DNA of 64,000 nt from Youxingia wuxianensis (GCF_014385085.1 NZ_JACRTD010000003.1:124001-188000); one strand, 5' to 3'. Shown: positions 27,792-38,465, numbered from the stretch's first letter. A program made the numbers and translations. Notes: a model not told the origin generated them from the sequence alone.

Positions 27792-28371
27792 TGCCGTCAC
27801 CTCCTCCTTTAGAAACTTTCTTTAAGAGAAGCATCTGGCGGACTACACCGGCGGCAGCGGCGGCGATAAGGATAAGAATGACGTCCATATTGATAAACGC
27901 CGCTGCGGAAAAAGCCAAAATCATAATAATGGAATTAAATTTATCTTTGGCGCACTGATGTTTTATTTTTATTACCGCATTGACAATTAATACTACTACC
28001 CCGGCGCGGATACCGTCAAATACCCAAGTGAGCCATTTGATCTGTTTGTACTGCATAATAAATAGGGAAAGGATGGATATAGTTACAAAAGAAGGAAGAA
28101 CTACCCCTAAGGTAGCAACCAAAGCGCCAAAAAAACCAGCCACTCGATACCCGATAAAAGTAGCGGAATTGACAGCGATTACTCCAGGAGTGGCTTCGGC
28201 AATAGCGAGCAGATCCAAAATATCGCTGTCTGTAACCCAATGATGATGCTCTACCGTTTCCCGCTGGATCAAGGGGATCATAGCGTACCCACCGCCGAAT
28301 GTGAAGGCGCCGATTTTCATAAAAGTTAAAAATAAAGTGATACATTTTTTTATACGCAGATTATTTTTCAT
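27784..28371 (-). CDS. Chromate transporter family protein, first half-size subunit
   Basis: A 195-residue CHR-domain protein, partner of the next gene, with FTFGGGYAMIPLIQRETV, IAEATPGVIAVNSATFIGY and GVVLPSFVTISILSLF. The two halves share the same layout and probably arose by duplication. ATG 28371 follows AAGGAGTCATC. The overlap with the second subunit points to tight translational coupling. A basic start (MKNNLRIKK) suggests a cytoplasmic N-terminus. Confidence 0.9.
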   Translation of the reverse strand: MKNNLRIKKCITLFLTFMKIGAFTFGGGYAMIPLIQRETVEHHHWVTDSDILDLLAIAEATPGVIAVNSATFIGYRVAGFFGALVATLGVVLPSFVTISILSLFIMQYKQIKWLTWVFDGIRAGVVVLIVNAVIKIKHQCAKDKFNSIIMILAFSAAAFINMDVILILIAAAAAGVVRQMLLLKKVSKGGGDGNV

Positions 28372-28488
28372 GATGACTCCTTAAAAATCTATATTGTCTT
28401 TATGAATTATACCTTTTTTCCAGGGATTAATCAATCTAGAAAGTTCATATATTTTATTATTGGCAAAAATGCAGAGGAGGAAACATTT

Positions 28489-28971
28489 ATGTCTGGTATG
28501 ATTAAATTAAAACCTTTGGCCGTATGCCTAGTGATTCCTATCCTGGGGGGATTTTTAAGTTCTTGGCTGTCGGGAGACATTAAGGAAGTTTATTCCCGGC
28601 TTATTTTACCGGCGATCGCTCCGCCTGACTGGGTATTTCCCGTGGCCTGGACGGTCTTATACCTAATGATTGGAACTGCGTCCTATCTGATCTACATGTC
28701 AAGATCGGTCCCGGAAGAAAAACGAGTGGGAGCGCTGACCTTTTATGGGGTGCAATTGGTGCTTAACTTTTTATGGACACCGCTGTTTTTCCGTTTTCTG
28801 TGGCTCAAGCTGGCGTTTGCGGAGCTTATAGCATTAATTGTAATTGCTTTGTTTACAACCATCGCCTTTTATCGTATTAATAAGCGGACGTTTCTTTTAA
28901 TGCTGCCTTATCTAATCTGGCTTTCTTATGCAGCGGTGCTGAATAAATTGATTATCGGGTTAAATTACTGA
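28489..28971 (+). CDS. TspO/MBR family membrane protein
   Basis: TspO proteins are five-helix membrane proteins that bind tetrapyrroles and act in stress and porphyrin handling. The start ATG 28489 follows GAGGAGGAAACATTT; residues predicted upstream are not family-like. The 160-residue protein shows the expected Trp/Pro pattern: PPDWVFPVAWTVLYLMIGTASYLI, read as PPDWVFPVAWTVLY plus helix, and LNFLWTPLFF with WLSYAAVLNKLI near the end. Single gene, divergent from the chr-nth unit. Confidence 0.92.
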   Translation: MSGMIKLKPLAVCLVIPILGGFLSSWLSGDIKEVYSRLILPAIAPPDWVFPVAWTVLYLMIGTASYLIYMSRSVPEEKRVGALTFYGVQLVLNFLWTPLFFRFLWLKLAFAELIALIVIALFTTIAFYRINKRTFLLMLPYLIWLSYAAVLNKLIIGLNY

Positions 28972-29075
28972 TAAAAATAAGATAATTACTATTCTATAAA
29001 AATAAAAGATATGTTACAATAACTAAAAAGGATAATTTTTCGATAGGCAGAAAAAGGAAGGAAATATTTTTTGAC

Positions 29076-30404
29076 ATGAAGTTGGAATTTAACAGAAAAT
29101 ATACCACTATAGCAATTTATGCATTTTTAGTACTGGCGGCGGTAGTGCTTTTTTTAGGGCTGGTGCTGAATATTGAGTTTTTTACCGACCTTTTAGGAAC
29201 AGTCGGTGGCTTGCTGACCCCGTTTATCTATGGATTCGGGTTGGCGTACATACTTAATCCGGTGCTGAAATTTATTGAAAATAAATTGATGGTTCCCATT
29301 TTTAAGGAGCATATCAATGAACGTCTGCGCCGGGGAATTTCCATTTTTCTTACCTTTGTTTCCTTTACCGCGTTTTTAACAGTGTTTATTGTTATTGTGA
29401 TTCCTCAACTGATTGCCAGTATTAGCGGTTTAGTGGCTTCTATCCCTCAGTATATCGAGACGCTGGATATTTTGGCCAACAAATTGGTGCTTATGATCCC
29501 CTGGGAAAGCTTGGATACCCAAGCAATCCAGCGGGTGCTGGAACAGTATGTGGGTCAATTAATGCAGTCTGCTTACGAGGTGTTGCGTCAGTGCTTGCCG
29601 TGGCTGGTGCGTTTTACCGCCCGTATCGCATCCGGGATGCTCACCATTATCATTGGTGTAATTATCTCGATTTATATGCTGTTTGACAAAGAAAAATTTT
29701 ATGCCGGAGCAAAAAAAATCTGGTATGCTATCCTGCCTAATGAAAAAGCGGACTTTGTAATCGAACTAGCGAACGATGCCAACCGGATTTTCGGCGGTTT
29801 TATCAACGGGAAACTTTTAGATTCTCTGATTATCGGAATTATCTGCTTTTTCGGCATGTCGCTATTAAATATGCCCAACGTAATGCTGGTCAGTGTTATC
29901 GTAGGCATTACCAATGTGATCCCTTATTTCGGCCCGTTTATCGGAGCTATACCATCTTTCTTTATTATTTTAATCGAAGACCCGATCAAATCTCTGTGGT
30001 TTATTGTATTTATTATTATTCTCCAGCAGTTTGATGGAAATATCCTGGGACCGAAAATTCTAGGGGATTCTACCGGACTTTCCGCGTTATGGGTGATTTT
30101 TTCCATCACTTTGTTCGGCGGGCTGTATGGATTTGTCGGCATGTTTTTAGGAGTGCCTACCTTCGCGGTAATTTTTATGCTGTTTAAGCGTTTTATCGAC
30201 AGCCGGTTGGGAAAAAAGGATATGCCGCTTTCTATAGGGGATTACTGCGCGCCGGAATTTCCAATTCCAAAGGCGTCTCCAAAGAGGATGGGAGAATCCA
30301 GAAAACGGATGAGAGCAGAGCAGAGGAGCCGCTTGAAAGGATTGGCCCATCTGGCAAAACCCAAGGAGGAGCCTACAAAAGAAGAGGAAAAAAAGAGCAA
30401 GTAG
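29076..30404 (+). CDS. AI-2E family transporter (PerM/YdiK-like)
   Basis: A 442-residue protein with the eight-helix layout of the AI-2E exporter family: two N-terminal helices (FLVLAAVVLFLGLVL; LLTPFIYGFGLAYILNPVL), a third at about 88, a soluble middle (LVASIPQYIETLDILANK), then a second cluster with the family hallmarks GFINGKLLDSLIIGIICFF (19 residues), IPYFGPFIGAIPS and GLYGFVGMFLGVPTFAV. The tail after about 395 is basic and charged (AEQRSRLKGLA...KEEEKKSK). Members export AI-2 or act as Na+/H+ antiporters; the substrate here is unknown. Confidence 0.88.
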   Translation: MKLEFNRKYTTIAIYAFLVLAAVVLFLGLVLNIEFFTDLLGTVGGLLTPFIYGFGLAYILNPVLKFIENKLMVPIFKEHINERLRRGISIFLTFVSFTAFLTVFIVIVIPQLIASISGLVASIPQYIETLDILANKLVLMIPWESLDTQAIQRVLEQYVGQLMQSAYEVLRQCLPWLVRFTARIASGMLTIIIGVIISIYMLFDKEKFYAGAKKIWYAILPNEKADFVIELANDANRIFGGFINGKLLDSLIIGIICFFGMSLLNMPNVMLVSVIVGITNVIPYFGPFIGAIPSFFIILIEDPIKSLWFIVFIIILQQFDGNILGPKILGDSTGLSALWVIFSITLFGGLYGFVGMFLGVPTFAVIFMLFKRFIDSRLGKKDMPLSIGDYCAPEFPIPKASPKRMGESRKRMRAEQRSRLKGLAHLAKPKEEPTKEEEKKSK

Positions 30405-30565
30405 TCTTTAAAGGAGACTCCCGAAATATGGCTGTGATATTAAGATTGTATTAAATCTTGTGAATTTATAAGGAAATAAGGGAAGATTATGATATAATCA
30501 TCCTATTGTCAAAAGAAACTATGGAAAATAGAGATCTTTTTATAGGGGAAAGTAGGGAGTCAAAA

Positions 30566-32221
30566 ATGAAAAAGTACAAACTGTGGACCTATATCGGAAT
30601 GGTTGTACTTATCGGCGTTTATATGTTTATCGAAGTTCCAAATTTAAATCCGCTGTTTTTTGACGGCGCGGTCTTTTGGGCGGTGATTATTACCGGGTTT
30701 GTGGCTGTATGGGGGATGTTCCGTTTTGGGGAGATCATTATTCAGCTTAATCCGGATGTAAGCCAGGGGGAACGTCCGGTCAATTATGTGTCCCGGCGTA
30801 AGTTCCCCAAATGGACAAAATTTTTACTGGCGGCGCCGTGGATATTTATTGTGCTGACGTTAATTTTTTCTTCGGTATTTATTCAGTGGAAGGCCTACCG
30901 CGATCAACTGGGAACCTCACAAGTAATGGAATTTGCCAGTGATATGCAGGCGGTGGATTTACGTCAAGTGCCGGTGGTAGATAAAGAGTTGGCGCTTAAT
31001 CTGGCGGATAAAAAGCTTGGGGAGCGTCCTTCTCTGGGCAGCCAGGTGGTCAAAGGAGAGGCTACTATTCAGCGGGTGAACGGCAAATTGGTATGGGTAG
31101 TTCCGCTTCAACATTCCGGCGTATTCAAATGGCTGACCAATCTTTCGGGTACGCCTGGGTATGTGATGGTTTCTGCAACTGACGTCAATGATGTGGAGTA
31201 TGTGGAAAATTTTAAGATCAAATATCAGGAAAATAGCTATCTGCTCCATGATATTACCCGCCATGTTCGTTTCCATGGAGGATGGTTTACTGGGATTGCC
31301 GATCCTTCTTTTGAGCTGGATGACAATGGCCAGCCTTATTGGGTCTATACGACTTATAAAAATTTAAGAGGATTTTCCCTTCCGGAGGCAACAGGCGCAT
31401 ATGTAGTAAATGCCACTACCGGGGAAATGAACCGCTATACCATTGATACTATCCCAGAGTGGGTGGATCGTATCCAGCCGGAAAGCTTTATTATTAACCA
31501 GATTGATAATAAGGGTGAGTATGTCCGGGGTTGGTTGAACTTTGCGGATAAGGACAAATTCCGGTCGTCTGAAGGGCATATGATCGTGTACAATAATGGG
31601 CGGTGTTATCTGTTCACCGGCATGACCAGCGTAGGCTCGGATGACAGCGCTATCGGCTTTATCATGGTGGATATGGTTACCAAAGATTCCATGGTCTATC
31701 AGATGAGCGGCGCTACCGAAAGAGCGGCCCAGCAGTCTGCAGAAGGTAAGGTGCAGCATCTAGGCTATCGGGCAACCTTCCCGCTGATTATTAATTTAGG
31801 CAACGAGCCCACCTATTTTATGGCCCTGAAGGACAAAGAAGGACTGATTAAACAATATGCGTTTGTTTCAGTCACCAACTATTCCATAGTGGGTACGGGA
31901 GAAACTATCCAGCTGGCGGAACAGGATTACCGTCTGGGACTGAAAAGTGCTGGAATTTCCGCAGGAATTGCCGATACAAGCACACAGACCAAAGCCCAAG
32001 GGGTAGTTTTGCGTATTGCCAGCGAGATTTTAGGCGGAGATACGGAGTACAAGATTATTTTGGAAAACCAGCAGGATAAAATTTATCTGTTGGGAGCAGT
32101 ACTCAGCGACGAGCTGGCGTTGACTCAGGTAGGAGACAAAGTCGTCATCGAATATATGGATAGCGGGGATGGCGTTTTACAGGCAGTTAGCTTTGATAAT
32201 TTGAGTTTTTCACAAAAATAA
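30566..32221 (+). CDS. Large membrane-anchored protein of unknown function
   Basis: A 551-residue protein. Two helices near the start (WTYIGMVVLIGVYMFIEV; GAVFWAVIITGFVAVWGMF), a loop, a third at about 95 (FLLAAPWIFIVLTLIFSSVF), then about 430 external residues. The external part starts with VVDKELALNLADKKLGERPS, which resembles a PepSY-like strand-helix unit, and continues with beta-rich segments (GEATIQRVNGKLVWVVPL, QPYWVYTTYKN, VVNATTGEMNRYTID). I know similar proteins only as hypotheticals of Firmicutes. A TATAAT at 30493-30498 lies 68 bp upstream. The ATG at 30566 is preceded by AGGGAGTCAAA; an open frame extends 20 codons further up. A strong terminator follows. Confidence 0.75.
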   Translation: MKKYKLWTYIGMVVLIGVYMFIEVPNLNPLFFDGAVFWAVIITGFVAVWGMFRFGEIIIQLNPDVSQGERPVNYVSRRKFPKWTKFLLAAPWIFIVLTLIFSSVFIQWKAYRDQLGTSQVMEFASDMQAVDLRQVPVVDKELALNLADKKLGERPSLGSQVVKGEATIQRVNGKLVWVVPLQHSGVFKWLTNLSGTPGYVMVSATDVNDVEYVENFKIKYQENSYLLHDITRHVRFHGGWFTGIADPSFELDDNGQPYWVYTTYKNLRGFSLPEATGAYVVNATTGEMNRYTIDTIPEWVDRIQPESFIINQIDNKGEYVRGWLNFADKDKFRSSEGHMIVYNNGRCYLFTGMTSVGSDDSAIGFIMVDMVTKDSMVYQMSGATERAAQQSAEGKVQHLGYRATFPLIINLGNEPTYFMALKDKEGLIKQYAFVSVTNYSIVGTGETIQLAEQDYRLGLKSAGISAGIADTSTQTKAQGVVLRIASEILGGDTEYKIILENQQDKIYLLGAVLSDELALTQVGDKVVIEYMDSGDGVLQAVSFDNLSFSQK

Positions 32222-32225
32222 GTAT

Positions 32226-32266
32226 AAAAAGCCCTCGTTCCTTACATAAAAGGGACGAGGGCTTTC
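32226..32266 (+). terminator. Intrinsic terminator
   Basis: AAAGCCCTCGT(T)CC and (A)GGGACGAGGGCTTT flank a short loop, just behind the stop codon of the large membrane protein. Confidence 0.85.
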
Positions 32267-32299
32267 ATATGAATGAGGTGGGAATAATGACACAGATTA

Positions 32300-32329
32300 T
32301 TGACACATAAGTTTTAGTTAAGATATAAT
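32300..32329 (+). promoter_or_regulatory. Consensus sigma-A promoter of ptsH-ptsI
   Basis: Perfect TTGACA (32300-32305) and TATAAT (32324-32329) with 18 bp spacing. The leader to ptsH is about 100 bases and shows no clear antiterminator structure. Confidence 0.85.
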
Positions 32330-32434
32330 CAGGGAGTCTAAGAATAGTTTTATGCTGGAAAAGACCGTTTTCTGTGTCCCGCTGCCGGGGTGAATGAAGA
32401 AAATTAGAATTTTATAACAAAAGGGGATTTTTAT

Positions 32435-32692
32435 GTGAAAAGCTTTGAATATACCGCAAAAGATAAACTGGGATTGCATGCCCGTCCAGCGGGCCTTTTG
32501 GTTAAAAAGGCGGCGACTTATGAAAGCAAAATTTCCCTTACCAAGGCGGAAAAAACGGCAGATGCCAAACGACTGTTCGGTATTATGAGTCTGGCTATCA
32601 AACAGGGAGAAACGATGATCTTTACTATTGTGGGACCAGATGAGGAAAGTGCATGTGAACAGCTTCTAAAATTCTGTGAAGTCAATTTTTAA
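32435..32692 (+). CDS. ptsH: HPr phosphocarrier protein with Arg at position 46
   Basis: HPr carries phosphate from enzyme I to sugar-specific EIIA proteins. The GTG start follows AAGGGGAT by 7 bases. In the 85 residues the active His is His15 (GLHARPAG, 13-20). The second motif reads ADAKRLFGIMSL: position 46, the serine phosphorylated by HPr kinase for catabolite repression in most Firmicutes, is arginine, while the flanking residues are kept. The protein should therefore transfer phosphate but not act as P-Ser-HPr co-repressor. It is followed by ptsI at 30 bp, so it is the general HPr of the operon. Confidence 0.9.
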   Translation: MKSFEYTAKDKLGLHARPAGLLVKKAATYESKISLTKAEKTADAKRLFGIMSLAIKQGETMIFTIVGPDEESACEQLLKFCEVNF

Positions 32693-32722
32693 TAAGGAAT
32701 AAGGGACGCCAGAGGTGAAAGT

Positions 32723-34387
32723 ATGAAACGTTTTAACGGGATTGGCGCATCCAAGGGCGTAGCCATAGGAAGATTACAGTTTCTGGGGAAAAAACAGATG
32801 AGAGTGCAGATGCGCCTAGTTGAGGATGTATCTGCGGAGCTTGAGCGGTTAAGGCTGGCGCGGCAGCAAGCCAATGAGACCTTGATGAAGCTCCATGCCA
32901 AGGCGCTGAAGGAAGTGGGAGAAGCGGATTCGATGATCTTTGAGATCCATCAGATGATGCTTCAGGACTTGGATTATGTAGAGACAATCCAGGGGTACAT
33001 TACCAATAACAAGTATTGTGCGGAATATGCAGTACAGCTTGCCGGGGAACAGTTTGCCCAGATGTTCTCTTCCCTTGACGATGAGTATATGAAGGAACGC
33101 AGCGCTGACATTATAGATATTTCCAACCGGCTGGTAGGTCTGTTAACCGGCCGGCTTCAGGATGATTTAAGCGGTTATGAGCGGGAGATAGTGATTGCGG
33201 CCGAAGATCTGCTGCCAAGCGAGACTATCCAGATGGATAAATCCAAGGTACTGGCGTTTGTGACCAGCGCGGGAAGCAAAATTTCTCATTCGGCAATCCT
33301 TGCTCGGACGATGGGTATCCCCGCTGTCGTAGGGGTGGGAAGTCAGCTGCAGGAGCTGCTGTCCGACGGGGACAAGGTAATTGTAGATGGATTTTCCGGT
33401 CTGCTGATTGCGGACCCGGATGAAAAGACAGTGGAGGAATACTCTGCGAAACGGCAGGAATATTTGGCTCATTTGGAAAAGCTAAAAAAGCTCAAGGGTA
33501 CCGAGAGCAAAACAAAAGATGGTATAAAAATAGAAATAAACGCTAACATCGGCAATCCGGCGGATGTGGACCTTGTATTGGAAAACGACGGGCAGGGCAT
33601 CGGTTTGTTTCGCAGTGAGTTTTTATATTTGGAAAGTGATGACTTTCCCACGGAACAGGCCCAGTTTGAAGCCTACCGCACAGTACTTCAACGCATGAAA
33701 GGAAAACGTGTAATCATACGTACCCTAGATTTGGGAGCGGATAAGACCGCCCCGTATTTTAACATGCCCAGGGAGGATAACCCAGCTATGGGATACCGGG
33801 CAATTCGCATTTGCCTGGACCGCAAAGACATTTTTAAAACCCAGCTGAGGGCTCTTTACCGGGCTTCGGTATACGGAAAACTGGCAATTATGTTCCCGAT
33901 GATTACCCAGGTGGAAGAGATCAGGGAAATTAAAAATATGATAGAAGAAATAAAATTGGCACTGGACGCAAACGGAACACCGTATGCAGACCGCATAGAA
34001 CTGGGCGTCATGGTGGAAACTCCGGCGGCGGCCCTTGCCAGCGATTTGCTGGCAAAAGAGGTGGATTTCTTTTCTATTGGCACCAACGATCTGACGCAGT
34101 ACACTTTGGCGGTGGATCGGATGAATGGAAAGATCGGGCATCTGTACGATCCTCATAATATTTCCGTACTGCGCCTGATAAAGCTGACGGCACGAAACGC
34201 ACAGGAGAACGGAATTTGGTGCGGAATCTGCGGTGAAAGCGCGGCGGACGTCAGCCTGACGGAGATATTTTTGACTATGGGAGTTACTGAGTTTTCGGTA
34301 GCGCCGGCAGCTATTTTGGAAATGAGGGAGAAGATACAGTCTATTAGTCTCTCTGAGATAAGGGAAGAGATTTTAACAAGGTTATAA
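32723..34387 (+). CDS. ptsI: PTS enzyme I (phosphoenolpyruvate-protein phosphotransferase)
   Basis: EI takes phosphate from PEP and gives it to HPr. The 554 residues show the N-terminal HPr-binding helical region, the active His in SAGSKISHSAILARTMGIPAVVG (given as SKISHSAILARTMG, about 186-199), and the PEP-binding TIM barrel with LFRSEFLYLES, RTLDLGADK, NPAMGYRAIRICL, MVETPAAALASD, FSIGTNDLTQYTLAVDR and the Cys of WCGICGESA. Length is slightly short of the usual 570. ATG 32723 follows a moderately good GAGGTGAAAGT site. It forms an operon with ptsH and ends at a strong terminator. Confidence 0.97.
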   Translation: MKRFNGIGASKGVAIGRLQFLGKKQMRVQMRLVEDVSAELERLRLARQQANETLMKLHAKALKEVGEADSMIFEIHQMMLQDLDYVETIQGYITNNKYCAEYAVQLAGEQFAQMFSSLDDEYMKERSADIIDISNRLVGLLTGRLQDDLSGYEREIVIAAEDLLPSETIQMDKSKVLAFVTSAGSKISHSAILARTMGIPAVVGVGSQLQELLSDGDKVIVDGFSGLLIADPDEKTVEEYSAKRQEYLAHLEKLKKLKGTESKTKDGIKIEINANIGNPADVDLVLENDGQGIGLFRSEFLYLESDDFPTEQAQFEAYRTVLQRMKGKRVIIRTLDLGADKTAPYFNMPREDNPAMGYRAIRICLDRKDIFKTQLRALYRASVYGKLAIMFPMITQVEEIREIKNMIEEIKLALDANGTPYADRIELGVMVETPAAALASDLLAKEVDFFSIGTNDLTQYTLAVDRMNGKIGHLYDPHNISVLRLIKLTARNAQENGIWCGICGESAADVSLTEIFLTMGVTEFSVAPAAILEMREKIQSISLSEIREEILTRL

Positions 34388-34390
34388 AGG

Positions 34391-34425
34391 AAAAAAGGCG
34401 AAGAATGATCTTCGCCTTTTTTTTA
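34391..34425 (+). terminator. Intrinsic terminator after ptsI
   Basis: AAAAAAGGCGAAGA and TCTTCGCCTTTTTTTT flank ATGA, four bases after the ptsI stop codon. Confidence 0.9.
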
Positions 34426-34441
34426 AAAGAAAATTTGCCTC

Positions 34442-34470
34442 TTGCAATATAGCATGGGATTGCGTATAAT
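34442..34470 (+). promoter_or_regulatory. Promoter of folT riboswitch transcript
   Basis: TTGCAA (34442-34447), 17 bp, TATAAT (34465-34470). The start site would fall close to the first base of the riboswitch. Confidence 0.8.
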
Positions 34471-34479
34471 AAATTCAAA

Positions 34480-34580
34480 TGCAGAGTAGAAATTTGTGCG
34501 TTAAGTGCCGCCTGGAACGGGGAGTTGTCCGGTGGACGAAAAGGAAACTTGCGGTACAAATTTCGCATCCCGCTGCTACA
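34480..34580 (+). ncRNA. THF (tetrahydrofolate) riboswitch
   Basis: The leader carries the conserved THF class I elements in order: GCAGAGTAG at the 5' side of P1, GTGCGTTAAGTGCC, GAACGGGGAGTTG, GGACGAAAAGGAAAC, CTTGCGGTAC and CGCATCCCGCTGC closing P1. The stem AAATTTGTGCG/ATTTCGCAT type pairing around the core fits the known fold. It precedes a folate-type ECF S component, the usual target. The final GCTAC is shared with the terminator hairpin downstream, so ligand binding probably decides between termination and read-through. Confidence 0.88.
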
Positions 34581-34618
34581 TTCAAAGAGTAGCCATCCTC
34601 TTTCATGTAGCGATTTTT
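34575..34618 (+). terminator. Regulated terminator of the THF riboswitch
   Basis: GCTACAT..AAAGAG pairs with CTCTTT.ATGTAGC and is followed by GATTTTT. Its 5' arm overlaps the 3' strand of the riboswitch P1, the layout of an expression platform. Confidence 0.75.
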
Positions 34619-34641
34619 ATGCGTGAAGGAGGATTTTTTGC

Positions 34642-35223
34642 GTGGAAAAACAGGTAAAGAAATCCCTGCCCGCTGAAATCAAGGATCTCCCAGGCCTTGT
34701 GAAGCGTTCTTGCGGGGAAATAAAACGAATAGGGTCCCTCACCGGAGCGGCCATGCTGGCGGCGCTGAATGTGATTTTGCACCAGCTTACGGTGATCATC
34801 AGTCTGACTCAGCAGATTTCTTTTGCCTTTATTACGGTGGGAATTTCCGGTATGCTGTACGGACCGATGCTCACTGGAATGATCGGCATAGCCACAGATA
34901 TTCTGAAATATATTGTAAAACCCAACGGCGGCTTTTTTCCAGGGTTTACCCTTAGTGAATTTGTGTTGGGATTTATTTACGGCCTTTTTTTGTATAAGAA
35001 GGAAGTTACCCTGGCAAGGGTGTTCTGCGCCCAGCTGACGGTGACTTTGGTTATCGATTTAACCCTGACTTCCCTTTGGCTGTCTATGATGTATGGCCAG
35101 GCATTTATTGTATTGGTGGGGGCCAGGCTTGTGAAAAACATTGTAATGCTCCCTGTTAAAACAGCAATTCTATATTTCCTAGCTAAGAAAGTAAGCGAAA
35201 TCCGCGTACGGCGTTTGGCGTAA
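34642..35223 (+). CDS. folT: Folate-family ECF transporter S component
   Basis: FolT is the membrane protein that binds folate and docks on the EcfA1A2T module. The GTG start at 34642 follows AGGAGGA by 8 bases. The 193-residue protein has a charged start, then about five to six helices: AAMLAALNVILHQLTVII, ISFAFITVGISGMLYGPML, GMIGIATDILKYIV, GFFPGFTLSEFVLGFIYGLF (19-20 residues), and two more. The GxxG/Pro pattern GPMLTGMIG and PNGGFFPGFTLSE are typical for the FolT group. The THF riboswitch upstream supports the substrate. The module it would use is 17 kb upstream in this window. Confidence 0.9.
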   Translation: MEKQVKKSLPAEIKDLPGLVKRSCGEIKRIGSLTGAAMLAALNVILHQLTVIISLTQQISFAFITVGISGMLYGPMLTGMIGIATDILKYIVKPNGGFFPGFTLSEFVLGFIYGLFLYKKEVTLARVFCAQLTVTLVIDLTLTSLWLSMMYGQAFIVLVGARLVKNIVMLPVKTAILYFLAKKVSEIRVRRLA

Positions 35224-35267
35224 GGAAAACGGCGATGGATGGGATGGCTTTGCGTCCATAAGAGCTG

Positions 35268-35308
35268 AGAAGGGCACAAGGAATGGTATTCCTTGTGCCC
35301 TTTTTTTA
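35268..35308. terminator. Bidirectional terminator between folT and dehydrogenase
   Basis: AAGGGCACAAGGAAT and ATTCCTTGTGCCCTT flank GGT, with a T7 run; genes converge here. Confidence 0.9.
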
Positions 35309-35309
35309 T

Positions 35310-36266
35310 TTATTCGCCTACCACGTTGACGGGGTTTCCGTTGAGATAAGCCAAAAAGTTTTTAGAAACCACATCCAAGAGGCGGATACGGGTTTCTTTT
35401 GGCCCCCATCCCATATGAGGGGTAAGGATAGTACGGGGATGCAGAGTCAGCGGGTTGCCGTCTGTGGGAGGCTCCACAGTGAGAACGTCCAGTCCCGCCA
35501 TATACAACTTTCCGCTGTCCAGAGCGTCTGCCACATCCTGATCGTTAATGACCCCTCCCCGGGAGGTGTTGATCAATACTGCGCCGTCTTTCATTTTAGC
35601 GATAGTATCTTTATTGATCAGTTGAGTGGTTTCAGGATTGAGAGGACAGTGCAGCGAAATGATATCTGATTTCGCCAACAGTTCGTCCAAACAGGCAAAA
35701 TGAAGCTGGCTTGTTTCCAGAGATTTATCCGGATGACGGCGGTAGGCCAGAACCTCCATTCCCATAGCGTTGGCGATTTTTGCCACCGCCTGACCAATAT
35801 GGCCAAAACCAATCACTCCCATTGTTTTTCCGGCAAGCTCGAACATGGGTTTATCCACTAGTTCTTCATCAGGGACTTTGTTCCATTTTCCCGCTTTCAC
35901 AAACTCGTTGTGTTTGTAGGTCATAAAAGAGATATTCAGCAAAAGGGAAAAGACGCACTGGGCCACAGCGTTGGTGCTGTAGGCAGGGACATTGCAGATA
36001 GTAACCCCCGCCTCTTTCGCGGCCTCCAGGTCGATCATATTAAAACCGGTGCCTAAAACCCCGATATATTCTATGTTGGGGCAGGCCTTAAAAACTTCTT
36101 TTGTAATGGCGTGGCGGTTGACAAATACCGCCTGGGCGTCCCCAATGCGGGAAATGGTATCCTCCGGTTTTGTAGCGTCATACCATGTCACGTCGAACAT
36201 ATCCGCAAGCTCCCAGGGAAGGTTGTCATGATTTACCAAAAAACCGTCAAGCACTACCAATTTCAT
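35310..36266 (-). CDS. D-2-hydroxyacid dehydrogenase (glycerate dehydrogenase-like)
   Basis: An NAD(P)-dependent enzyme that reduces 2-keto acids to D-2-hydroxy acids. The 318-residue protein has the nucleotide loop MGVIGFGHIGQAVAKIA at about 146-162, the catalytic Arg in NTSRGGVINDQDV, the Glu in LDVLTVEPP and the His in LTPHMGWGPKETR. The closeness to hydroxypyruvate reductase/glycerate dehydrogenase is from the overall look; other keto acids are possible. Start ATG 36266 gives MKLVVLDG; a GTG three codons earlier is an alternative. Single gene. Confidence 0.88.
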   Translation of the reverse strand: MKLVVLDGFLVNHDNLPWELADMFDVTWYDATKPEDTISRIGDAQAVFVNRHAITKEVFKACPNIEYIGVLGTGFNMIDLEAAKEAGVTICNVPAYSTNAVAQCVFSLLLNISFMTYKHNEFVKAGKWNKVPDEELVDKPMFELAGKTMGVIGFGHIGQAVAKIANAMGMEVLAYRRHPDKSLETSQLHFACLDELLAKSDIISLHCPLNPETTQLINKDTIAKMKDGAVLINTSRGGVINDQDVADALDSGKLYMAGLDVLTVEPPTDGNPLTLHPRTILTPHMGWGPKETRIRLLDVVSKNFLAYLNGNPVNVVGE

Positions 36267-36392
36267 ATATATCACCGCTCCATCCTTATCAAATTAAAGA
36301 TATTGTAACAAAATCAGCCGATAGTTTCAATCAGGAAATGGAAGGATGATTGTTACGAAAATGTAAAATTAGAGAATTTTTTTAAAAAAGAC

Positions 36393-36420
36393 TTGATTTT
36401 TTTTTATTATGTATTAAAAT
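36393..36420 (+). promoter_or_regulatory. Promoter of groESL
   Basis: TTGATT (36393-36398), 16 bp, TAAAAT (36415-36420), placed directly before the CIRCE operator. Confidence 0.7.
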
Positions 36421-36424
36421 AGTC

Positions 36425-36451
36425 TTAGCACTCAAGGTTAATGAGTGCTAA
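36425..36451 (+). promoter_or_regulatory. CIRCE operator (HrcA binding site)
   Basis: A perfect CIRCE: TTAGCACTC, nine bases, GAGTGCTAA. It starts 5 bp behind the -10 element, so HrcA would block transcription start or escape. hrcA itself is not in the window. Confidence 0.97.
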
Positions 36452-36468
36452 AATTAAGTTTCTAATAA

Positions 36469-36777
<309 letters not shown>

Positions 36778-36795
36778 TTATTATCTTAAATTTGA

Positions 36796-38445
<1,650 letters not shown>

Positions 38446-38465
38446 TCTGCCCAGAGAGAAAAGTC

